Part shown: positions 7,501 through 13,910 of the stretch, piece by piece
Position numbering within the stretch: position 1 is the stretch's first letter
How the letters are laid out: every line of letters starts with the position of its first letter
Assembly: GCA_030731685.1 (NCBI GenBank)
Contig: JANQTO010000183.1
Location: 3,115 to 19,220, forward strand
DNA from: Nonlabens sp.
GTDB lineage: Bacteria; Bacteroidota; Bacteroidia; Flavobacteriales; Flavobacteriaceae
DNA length: 16,106 bases
Direction: 5' to 3'
Translations under genes and position numbers: made by a program
The notes under the pieces: generated by a model
The model's input: only the letters and a program-made list of their open reading frames with translations
What the model was told of the DNA's origin: nothing
Database searches by the model: none

Positions 7501-10061
7501 ACCAGCATATTGTTGCGCTTGTCGCCTTCTGGGGCTTGTACACCTACATAGCCAGAGTAAGGCGAAAAGGTTTTTGTAGTCACGTTTGTACTAAAATCAC
7601 CACCGTTTTCAAAAACCTTAGTCAAGAAGCTGGCTTTGAGCATTCCTGGAGCTTCTTCATTTACGGTTGGATTTAATGTTATAGCTGCAGCACCCGAATC
7701 GTTTACTGTACCATTAAAAACTTCAACTTCTTGGGTTTCAAAATCACGCGATGGGTCGTCAAATTGATATTTTTCGTAACCCTTAAAACTGGTTGCGGTA
7801 CTGTAAAATTTTGCAGTAATAGTTGCTTTTAGGTTTTTTGCAGTGGCACCGTGCAGCCACATGGTTTGTAGGTTCCCGCTAGCGCTTTGACCAGATTTAA
7901 TAATGTCTTCTTTAAAGGTAAGGTCCACTTTGAGCCTGTTGGGTTTTATGGTTTCTACCTTTACATACTTATAAAATGTTGCGCCACCTACCTGAACACG
8001 GGCGCTCCAGTTACCAGTTGGGGCATTTTCATTAGTCTTTAAATCAAACGGGTAAAAATTATTGAGGCCGCCAGTGTGCGTTTTTGTATAGACCATTTTA
8101 CCATTAGGGTCTCTTAGTTCTAAAGTTACAGGATGATTTGCAGGTAGTTTATTTTCGGCGTCGTTTAAAACGAACGTGAGGTAGATATTATCTCCAGGTC
8201 GCCATACATCGCGCTCACCGTAAATGTAACCTTTGAGTCCTTTCTCCAATTCCGTTCCTGAGGTGTCAAAGGTGCTCGTAGATAATGCAGAACCGTCGTC
8301 TAGACGTATGTAGCCATATTGCTTGCCGCTGGTTACTTTAGCAAAATAAGCTGGTTTCTTGGTTTTTACAGTTGCAAAACCATTACCGTCAGTGCGGTCG
8401 GTCGCTATTTCTTGTTGCTGGTAATTATAGAGTTGTATTTGCGCGCCGCTCATGGGAGCGGTCGTAACGATATTGCTTACGGTAAGAAAATAGGTGTTTG
8501 CACTTCCTTTTTTAACGGTGATTCCTAAATCACTGGCTAGGACATTTGTACTTACTGATTTGTCAGAGTAAAAGGTGCTGTGGCATGGGTTTTCTCGTTC
8601 TCTCCAATCATAATCATTATCGTAATAATAGTCGTCATCATAATAATAGCCTTGGCTTACATCCCAAGAACTGTCTTCTATAGTAGCATTATAATCAATT
8701 TTACGTTTTTCTTTGCCATCATTACAAGGATAAGCACTGTACGATAAATTATACTTGAACTCTACGCGATACATTGCTCCTGGGTCTGGCGCAATTATTT
8801 TACTTAAATCTATGGAATAGGTGTTCCAGCGGTTGACGTCTTTTCCGTCGCCTTGCAGGTTCAGTATTTTTCTAGCAACTGGGCGACCTACCTGTCGCAA
8901 GTTGTTTGTTTCGTTTAAGGTGTTGTTTTGTAGATATTGTAATATATTGTTTTTGTACACTTTATAAACCCACACGTCTACTGCGTTGAGGTTTACACTC
9001 TGGAAATTTATTTTCAGGTTTTGTGACGATGGCAGTATTACACCGCTGCGCACTAGTTTTATCGCAGGTTTTGTTTGCTCAAAAGCGATAAAATTACTGT
9101 AGCCGTCTTTCAAGGTATAGCCGTCTATACTTTTGATACCTTGAAAAATATCTATTTTTTTAGAACCGGTAACTGAACTTGCTATATACACTTTCAAAAG
9201 ATGCCCGTAAACTTCATATTTTAAGTCTGTCGCGTCTTCAATTTGAACAAGCCCATCAAAATTTTGAGAGGTATTTAATGGGTCTGAAAAATTTATGAGT
9301 ACGTAGTTTGTGTCCTTTTCAGACATGCGCACATCTGTAACTATAAAGGTTGTTTTACCAGGTAATGTCACCGTGGCATTACCGTTTTGTTTCACGTAGA
9401 TTGGGCTGCCGTTCCAAGAGACGAGGACATCTGCATCATTCTGCGGCCTGTTAATGCGGTCTATTTTAAATTCAAATAAGCGTGAAAGCTTATCAGTGGT
9501 TATGAAATTAATATCGAGTTTGCTTCCATCAAGTGAAGCTTCGATAAGTTTTTGTGCATCCTTACGCTCCATAAGGTCGCTGGTTGCTATCGTTCCTTTG
9601 ATATATTGTAAATCACGATTGTAAGAACCAACTGGGTCCAGCCGAACGATAAAATCCTGCTCCATTGTTTTTACATAGAATTTAAATTCCTTGTAAGTAG
9701 GAGCTACTTTTTTCACTTTCCCGAGTTTAAAAATCACTTCATATTCCTTATCCTGTGCAAGCGGTTGTGAAGGCTGAAAACTGATTGTTTGCGCGTCGAT
9801 AACGGTTGTTTCTCCCAATATGTCTGGACTTAGCGTCACTACATCATCACCTAAGACTTTTCCCGCGACCCATCCTTCAACGGGTTGTTGTAGCACGATG
9901 GTTATTGCTTCGCGTGTGGAAATACGATTGTCTGTAATTTGATAAATATGCTCCCTAAACTTAAAAAGTTCATTTTCTCGTTCCTTTGCTAGTTCTTCAG
10001 CGGTTTTTGAACAGGAAATTATTGTTAGGCAAGCGATTAGAAAATACAGGACTTTTTTCAT
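4551..10061 (-). CDS. Alpha-2-macroglobulin family lipoprotein with thioester
   Basis: A bacterial alpha-2-macroglobulin of 1836 aa, a large envelope protein thought to trap proteases, here lipid-anchored. I place the start at 10061: MKKVLYFLIACLTIISC gives a lipoprotein signal with lipid-bearing Cys17. The in-frame ATG at 10202 would add 47 residues ahead of the signal peptide. Macroglobulin beta domains fill the first two thirds (MG2-like GERDVWRPGDNIYLTF near residue 615). The A2M core holds VDEGLLDITNY and the GGRIEAAFAIGGD segment (about 1115-1165). The thioester is intact in YPHGCIEQTT (Cys1394, Gln1397) and is followed by the helical thioester domain (to about 1640) and C-terminal beta domains. 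Cysteines are few: besides Cys17 and Cys1394, C446/C493 and C1745/C1815 may form disulfides. It is longer than E. coli YfhM (about 1650 aa), and no pbpC lies next to it. Confidence 0.93.
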   Translation of the reverse strand: MKKVLYFLIACLTIISCSKTAEELAKERENELFKFREHIYQITDNRISTREAITIVLQQPVEGWVAGKVLGDDVVTLSPDILGETTVIDAQTISFQPSQPLAQDKEYEVIFKLGKVKKVAPTYKEFKFYVKTMEQDFIVRLDPVGSYNRDLQYIKGTIATSDLMERKDAQKLIEASLDGSKLDINFITTDKLSRLFEFKIDRINRPQNDADVLVSWNGSPIYVKQNGNATVTLPGKTTFIVTDVRMSEKDTNYVLINFSDPLNTSQNFDGLVQIEDATDLKYEVYGHLLKVYIASSVTGSKKIDIFQGIKSIDGYTLKDGYSNFIAFEQTKPAIKLVRSGVILPSSQNLKINFQSVNLNAVDVWVYKVYKNNILQYLQNNTLNETNNLRQVGRPVARKILNLQGDGKDVNRWNTYSIDLSKIIAPDPGAMYRVEFKYNLSYSAYPCNDGKEKRKIDYNATIEDSSWDVSQGYYYDDDYYYDNDYDWRERENPCHSTFYSDKSVSTNVLASDLGITVKKGSANTYFLTVSNIVTTAPMSGAQIQLYNYQQQEIATDRTDGNGFATVKTKKPAYFAKVTSGKQYGYIRLDDGSALSTSTFDTSGTELEKGLKGYIYGERDVWRPGDNIYLTFVLNDAENKLPANHPVTLELRDPNGKMVYTKTHTGGLNNFYPFDLKTNENAPTGNWSARVQVGGATFYKYVKVETIKPNRLKVDLTFKEDIIKSGQSASGNLQTMWLHGATAKNLKATITAKFYSTATSFKGYEKYQFDDPSRDFETQEVEVFNGTVNDSGAAAITLNPTVNEEAPGMLKASFLTKVFENGGDFSTNVTTKTFSPYSGYVGVQAPEGDKRNNMLVTDKDHTFNVASIDQYGKARAASNLEVNVYQISWRWWWQSQSGSVSRYEAREYRDPVYSTKISTNNSGKGSFKFKINQPAWGRYLVRIYDPSTGHATGKIVYVDWPDWAGNSRETDPATASMLLFNADKETYKVGEQAKLNVPTAAGGRLLVTIENGTQVLDAQWVETKQGNTQVTIPLKENYVPNVYAHVTYVQKHAKTENDTPLRMYGVIPILVENKETHLNPVINMQGELRPESTTSIEVKEQNGKAMTYTLSIVDEGLLDITNYKTPNPWDKFFAREALGVRTWDVYDDVIGAYGGRIEAAFAIGGDASANASKAKKANRFKPMVVHLGPFELPAGGRKSHTVKIPQYVGSVRVMVVAGNSDKESYGNAEKTVPVKKPLMMLASLPRKLSPGETVRLPITVFAMDKKIRNVNIKLASSPYFKLLGNANQSLTFTETGDQIAYFDIQVADKTGIAKLDLSASGSGESAVYSTEIDVVNPNIATTISNKEILKPGETKTLNIQPFGVSGTNSAVLTVSTLPAMDLGRRLDYVVRYPHGCIEQTTSAAFPQLHLAKVIDLDKKALNDIEVNIKAALSKIDQFQQPNGGLTYWPGYGEANDWGTTYAGHFMLEAEKAGYKLPVSFKSNWITYQKRAAKEWRFDRDNDLNQAYRLYTLALAGAADLSSMNRLRESNNLSNDSKLRLAAAYALVGQSKAATELVNKANIDFKPSRYDYRNYGSPQRNRAMALETFVTLKQLEKARNLMEDIARELDSDNYYNTQATAYSLLAIGKYAQANGGKGLKASTTYNGKTTQIATAKSIASQQLGIGTGATTVTIKNTGSSTLFITNALTGTLPVGKERTVQNKLRAVVNYTDRSGKTLNVSQLAQGTEIIITTTITNDTGVDMQNIACTQILPSGWEIINTRFTEYGASETSTQVDYTDIRDDRVNNYFSLGAQKSITLKTVMNASYLGTYYLPGVQCEAMYDGDYVVRKEGQWIEVVR
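5481..5495. repeat. GCTTTCGCGNAAGCG palindrome, variant copy (N=T)
   Basis: GCTTTCGCGTAAGCG lies inside the A2M coding sequence, where the minus strand encodes RLRES. It differs from the perfect palindrome at the N position and at the first flanking base. Confidence 0.75.
6326..6340. repeat. GCTTTCGCGNAAGCG palindrome, variant copy (N=G)
   Basis: GCTTTCGCGGAAGCG lies inside the A2M coding sequence, where the minus strand encodes SLPRKLS. The variant base falls at the same place on the plus strand as in the other asymmetric copies. Confidence 0.8.
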
Positions 10062-10136
10062 GCGGCGGTTGGTGAGTAATAATTTGTGATTGTGTTTAAA
10101 GTTAAATAAACTATTCGTTAAAATTAGTGATGCAAC

Positions 10137-10169
10137 CAAATTAAAATTAACCGCTTCAAAGCTGTCAAA
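10137..10169 (-). promoter_or_regulatory. Candidate promoter of the A2M gene
   Basis: On the minus strand, TTTG (10166-10169) is followed after 21 nt by TTAATTTG (10137-10144), one mismatch from TAnnTTTG. It lies about 75 nt upstream of the chosen A2M start. If correct, the transcript would begin downstream of the alternative ATG at 10202, supporting the start at 10061. The match is imperfect. Confidence 0.35.
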
Positions 10170-10219
10170 TGCTTTTAAAGGCGCGTGATTAAAATAATTC
10201 AAGAAACTTGTAGTTTTAC

Positions 10220-13200
10220 ATGCACATGAGGTTTCTAGTTATTTTCACTGCGTTTTTGTTCAGTACCGTTGCGGTTGCACAGGAATTTGCAAACCTCAAA
10301 AAGAAAAGACTGGCTGTAAGCGACAGCATACGTATAGATTCTGTAAGCATAAACGCTCGTTATTTTAAAGTTTTGGATAAAACAGGAGTGCTCGTAGATT
10401 CTACAACATACACAGTGGACTTTGCTAAATCGTTGTTGGTTTTCAAAAATACAGTTGCTGTACAGCGAGATTCTATAGACGTGGTATTCCTACCATTACC
10501 TGATTTTCTTACGAAACGCTATCAAACCTACAACCAGAGTATGGTCTTAGAAAATACCAGTAGGGTAGAGCAGCTTGTTGCACTTAAAAAACCAAAGGAA
10601 ACTGCTGCCTATGTTCCCTTTGACGGTTTGCAAACTACTGGAAGTATTACTAGAGGTTTGCGCTCCGGAAACAATCAAAACGCTGTTGTTGACTCACAAC
10701 TTGATTTACGTATTACTGGAAAACTCAACGACAAAGTTTCTTTGCGTGCTTCTATTCAAGATGCTAACGTACCACAGACCCAAAATGGTTATGCACAGCG
10801 TCTCGACGAATTTGACCAGATATTTATAGAGCTTTATAGCGATGACTGGAGCTTGCGCGCTGGTGATGTAGATGTGCAACAAACCGGTTTCCAATTCAAT
10901 AATTTCACAAAACGTGTTCAGGGTATTTCTGGGCAAATCAACTTTAACGGTGAAGACAGTTCTGGTTTTTTACGTGCTGCTGGCGCGCTGGTTCGTGGAA
11001 CGTTCAACACCAGCAGATTCACAGGGACTGAAGGTAATCAAGGTCCCTACAAACTTGTAGGTCAACGAGGTGAGCTTTTTATACTGGTTGTGTCAGGTAG
11101 CGAGCGTGTTTATGTAAACGGAGTGCTGCTCACACGTGGTGAAAACGCAGACTACGTAATTGATTACAATGCTGGTGAAGTGTTTTTTAATTCTACGTTT
11201 CCTATTACCAGTGAGATGCGTATTTCTATAGAATATCAGTTTAGTGAGCGCAATTTCACCCGATTTGTAGGCTACGCAGCCGGCGGTTTCACTACTGAAA
11301 AATTGCAGTTAGAAACCTATGGTTATACAGAAAGTGATGCAAAAAACCAGCCGCTGCAACAAAATCTGAGTCCTGAGCAGGTTGCGGTACTTGCCCAGGC
11401 AGGTGATGACCCGAGTCTTGCCACTGCGCCCAGTGCTATTAGTGACACTTTTTCTGAGAATAAAATCCTGTACCGTAAAGAAGTCATTGATGGCGTTGAA
11501 CGCTTCGTGTTTTCTCAAAATCCTATGGACGAGCTTTTTGCCGTTCGCTTTACGCTTGTAGGAGCAAACCAGGGAAATTATGTCATTGTAAACAATCAGG
11601 CAATCGCTGCGATTTATGAATATCGTGCTCCCATAAATGGCGTTCTTCAAGGAAATTATGAACCTATAATCAGGCTTTTTGCTCCTGAAGTCCTCACTAT
11701 AGCAGGCCTCAAGGCAACCTATAAACCTACCACCAGCACGCAACTTTTTACAGAATTTGCCGCCAGCAATAAAGACTTGAACAAATTCTCAAATATCGAC
11801 GATGATAACAATACCGGTATCGCCGCAAAGATTGCCATTGAACAGGAACTTAAGCCACGGGACTCGCTAAGCAGTTTGAAACTACGGGTTGATACAGACT
11901 ACATACAGACCGATTTTAGAAACGTGGAACGTGTGTATAATATCGAGTTTTCGCGTGACTGGAATTTAGTCAATACAAATGCTGACCAGCTATTTACGAC
12001 GCTAGGTTTGCAATACGTGCGCGACTCTACGTTGCAGCTTAGTTACAACTTTCAATACCTTGAATTTCAAGATACTTATGCAGGTAATAAACACGTAGTT
12101 GCAGGTAATTATACCAGTGATGGCTGGCGTTCTCGCTTTCGCGGAAGCGTACTCAACACAAGCGGTTCAGTGCTGAAAAGTCAGTTCACTAGGGCAAATG
12201 CAGCCGTGGAAAAGCGTTTTGCTAAAAATTATGTAGGAACCCGACTGGACCATGAAGACAACCAGCAACGCGATGCCGTCACCGATGCATTCACACCATT
12301 ATCTCAAAAATTTACGAGTTATGAGTTTTATGCAGGTCGTGGTGATAGTACGGCAACCTTTGTAGAAATAGGCTATCGTGGTAGGGTAAACGACAGTTTG
12401 CGCTTGGGCAATTTACAGCGCGTAAACAGGTCGCATAATTATTACACAACCTCGCAACTAATTAAAAATGAGTTTAGTAACTTACGTGTATTTGCAAACT
12501 ACCGTGTGCTCAAAAGTGAAGATGAGAGTATAGAAGACCAGCTTTCCTTTAACTCTCGAGTTCAATTTCAGCAAAAATTGTGGAAAAGCGGCGTGCTATC
12601 TAATACGACCTACGAAACAAACAGTGCCTCCATTCCACGGCAGGACTTTACCTATGTTGCCGTAAATCCTGGGCAGGGAACCTTTACTTGGATAGATTAC
12701 AATGAGGATGGCATTCAGGATTTGAACGAGTTTGAGGTCGCTCAGTTTCAAGATCAGGCAAGTTTTGTGCGCATTTTACTGCCTAACCAGCGCTTTTTAC
12801 CAACGCACCAAAACAAATTTGCACAAACGCTTACCTTAAACCCTATTGCTTGGGCAACTGCTAGCGGCATTAAAAAAGTTCTTGCCTCTTTTTATAACCA
12901 GACAGCTTACACGATAGACCGCATGGTTGCTCGTGAGGGAGCAAGTTTTGATTTGAATCCGTTTGCGCAAACTGACAACCAGCTGGGTCTAAACTTGAGT
13001 TTTAGGAACAGTTTGTTCTTTAATCGCGGGAAACAAAAGTTTACAACAAACTATACCTATTTAAGTACACAAACTGAAAACCTGCAAAGTATAGGCAGCC
13101 TAGAAAGTGATTTAGAAACCCATCAAATTACCTTTTTGCACAAACTAGGCGAGAGTTGGCTTGTTACCGTGAACGGTCAAACGGGTTTCAATGCTAGTGT

Positions 13201-13633
13201 AAGTGAGAATTTTGCAAACCGTAATTTTAAGATAGATGCGCAATTGTTCAGGCCACAAATTTCCTATTTTTTTGATGCCAGTAACAGACTTGATTTCTTT
13301 TATGAAACGCAGAACAAACAAAACGACGTAAATGATATTGCCATGCTCAATCAGCAGAACTTAGGAGTTACTTGGTCATTTACAAAGGCACAGTCATTTG
13401 CAATTAATGGCCAATTCAAATACGTAAAAAATGATTTTGAAGGACAGGCATTTTCACCTGTAGGTTTCCAAATGCTAGAAGGTTTACAACCAGGTAACAA
13501 CCTCACATGGAACCTCTTATTCCAAAAAAACATCAACAGTTTCCTAGACCTAAATTTAAGTTACAGCGGTCGTAACTCAGAAACAGCGCCTACGGTCCAT
13601 ACGGGCAGTGTGCAGATTAAGGCGTTTTTTTAG
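10220..13633 (+). CDS. Large outer-membrane beta-barrel protein of unknown function
   Basis: An 1137-aa secreted protein. MRFLVIFTAFLFSTVAVA is a Sec signal peptide with predicted cleavage AVA|QE after residue 20. A second ATG at 10226 is an equally good start and gives the same mature protein. The mature part is full of alternating polar and aromatic beta strands and ends in KAFF; a C-terminal Phe is the usual barrel assembly signal. Residues about 128-240 (GSITRGLRSGNNQNAVVDSQLDL and onward) resemble a conserved block of large Bacteroidota outer-membrane proteins, with some similarity to SprA segments. Two beta-sandwich-like modules (about 54-104 and 293-350) look related. An EF-hand-like loop, DYNEDGIQDLNE, spans residues 826-837. 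It has no TonB-box or plug domain that I can see. The gene is divergent from the A2M lipoprotein, so a joint envelope role is possible. No specific function is assigned. Confidence 0.85.
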   Translation: MHMRFLVIFTAFLFSTVAVAQEFANLKKKRLAVSDSIRIDSVSINARYFKVLDKTGVLVDSTTYTVDFAKSLLVFKNTVAVQRDSIDVVFLPLPDFLTKRYQTYNQSMVLENTSRVEQLVALKKPKETAAYVPFDGLQTTGSITRGLRSGNNQNAVVDSQLDLRITGKLNDKVSLRASIQDANVPQTQNGYAQRLDEFDQIFIELYSDDWSLRAGDVDVQQTGFQFNNFTKRVQGISGQINFNGEDSSGFLRAAGALVRGTFNTSRFTGTEGNQGPYKLVGQRGELFILVVSGSERVYVNGVLLTRGENADYVIDYNAGEVFFNSTFPITSEMRISIEYQFSERNFTRFVGYAAGGFTTEKLQLETYGYTESDAKNQPLQQNLSPEQVAVLAQAGDDPSLATAPSAISDTFSENKILYRKEVIDGVERFVFSQNPMDELFAVRFTLVGANQGNYVIVNNQAIAAIYEYRAPINGVLQGNYEPIIRLFAPEVLTIAGLKATYKPTTSTQLFTEFAASNKDLNKFSNIDDDNNTGIAAKIAIEQELKPRDSLSSLKLRVDTDYIQTDFRNVERVYNIEFSRDWNLVNTNADQLFTTLGLQYVRDSTLQLSYNFQYLEFQDTYAGNKHVVAGNYTSDGWRSRFRGSVLNTSGSVLKSQFTRANAAVEKRFAKNYVGTRLDHEDNQQRDAVTDAFTPLSQKFTSYEFYAGRGDSTATFVEIGYRGRVNDSLRLGNLQRVNRSHNYYTTSQLIKNEFSNLRVFANYRVLKSEDESIEDQLSFNSRVQFQQKLWKSGVLSNTTYETNSASIPRQDFTYVAVNPGQGTFTWIDYNEDGIQDLNEFEVAQFQDQASFVRILLPNQRFLPTHQNKFAQTLTLNPIAWATASGIKKVLASFYNQTAYTIDRMVAREGASFDLNPFAQTDNQLGLNLSFRNSLFFNRGKQKFTTNYTYLSTQTENLQSIGSLESDLETHQITFLHKLGESWLVTVNGQTGFNASVSENFANRNFKIDAQLFRPQISYFFDASNRLDFFYETQNKQNDVNDIAMLNQQNLGVTWSFTKAQSFAINGQFKYVKNDFEGQAFSPVGFQMLEGLQPGNNLTWNLLFQKNINSFLDLNLSYSGRNSETAPTVHTGSVQIKAFF
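12134..12149. repeat. GCTTTCGCGNAAGCG palindrome, variant copy (N=G)
   Basis: CGCTTTCGCGGAAGCG lies inside the barrel gene and encodes most of SRFRGS. It has a single mismatch to the perfect palindrome. Confidence 0.85.
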
Positions 13634-13659
13634 TCGCTTATTGTAACACCCAACTCTTA

Positions 13660-13679
13660 TCTTCCCTCAAAAGGGAAGA
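13660..13679. terminator. Hairpin after the barrel gene (TCTTCCCT/AGGGAAGA)
   Basis: A perfect 8-bp stem with a CAAA loop, starting 26 nt after the barrel-gene stop. No run of T follows, so it is not a classical intrinsic terminator. It could still stall RNA polymerase or protect the mRNA 3' end. Confidence 0.45.
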
Positions 13680-13847
13680 CGGTAATTTTGGATTTTCATT
13701 GACCGTGTTCTGTTGCTCGTGGTAAAGATTTTCCCTTGAGCCTGCCTGCCGGTAGGCAGGGGAAATGCCGCAGGCAATGGGTGTTGCGCAAAGAAAATCT
13801 GCTACGTTTTACCCTAGACTATGCCTTTCCTGCGATTTTACCGTCTT
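13676..13847. repeat. Imperfect nested inverted repeat, 172 bp
   Basis: Outer arms AAGACGGTAA (13676-13685) and TTACCGTCTT (13838-13847) are perfect over 10 bp. Inner arms AGATTTTC (13727-13734) and GAAAATCT (13793-13800) are perfect over 8 bp and share almost the same centre. The central GC-rich hairpin lies inside. The layout recalls a worn, gene-less inverted-repeat element, but no target-site duplication is evident. Confidence 0.5.
13730..13765. terminator. GC-rich hairpin CCTGCCTG-CCGG-TAGGCAGG
   Basis: CCTGCCTGCCGGTAGGCAGG (13741-13760) folds into an 8-bp stem with one G-T pair. Outer TTTCCC (13730-13735) and GGGAAA (13760-13765) extend it after a small bulge. This text closely resembles a short GC-rich repeat I recall from many flavobacterial intergenic regions. 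A role in bidirectional termination is inferred from the convergent setting. Confidence 0.5.
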
Positions 13848-13880
13848 AGCAACGAAAACTATTGCGATTACTTAGACCAA

Positions 13881-13910
13881 ATTAATCATTAGCCATTAAT
13901 CATTAATCAT
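13881..13910. repeat. ATTAATCATT short tandem repeats at the glyQS stop
   Basis: ATTAATCATT at 13881-13890 is followed by a second ATTAATCATT starting at 13895, and the ATTAATCAT unit begins again at 13902. The last unit overlaps the glyQS stop codon (13907-13909). The ATTAATCATTAG form matches 4513-4524. Confidence 0.6.

Larger units (their letters stand above)
13634..13906. other. Convergent junction with hairpins and nested inverted repeats
   Basis: The 273-bp gap between the 3' ends of the barrel gene and glyQS holds no gene I can support. It contains a perfect 8-bp stem hairpin, a GC-rich hairpin, a small TGCC-GCA-GGCA stem, and outer inverted arms that enclose most of the gap. AT-rich ATTAATCATT repeats lie next to the glyQS stop. 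The likely role is to end transcription from both sides. Confidence 0.6.

Noticed and set aside
8600..8655. TAATAA-like simple repeat as a phase-variable microsatellite
   Set aside because: It is a run of mixed Tyr and Asp codons, not a uniform repeat, and the frame is intact across it.
10062..10202. 47-residue N-terminal extension of the A2M protein
   Set aside because: It would place a lipoprotein signal peptide internally. The MKKVLYF start gives a proper signal with lipobox, and a candidate promoter lies within the extension.
11309..11743. 144-aa minus-strand open frame inside the barrel gene
   Set aside because: Lies opposite a well-supported coding sequence; its composition is that of an antisense frame.
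13634..13906. Possible tRNA, small RNA gene or CRISPR in the second convergent junction
   Set aside because: No cloverleaf, no regularly spaced repeats and no promoter box seen. The hairpins are better explained as terminator or repeat structure.
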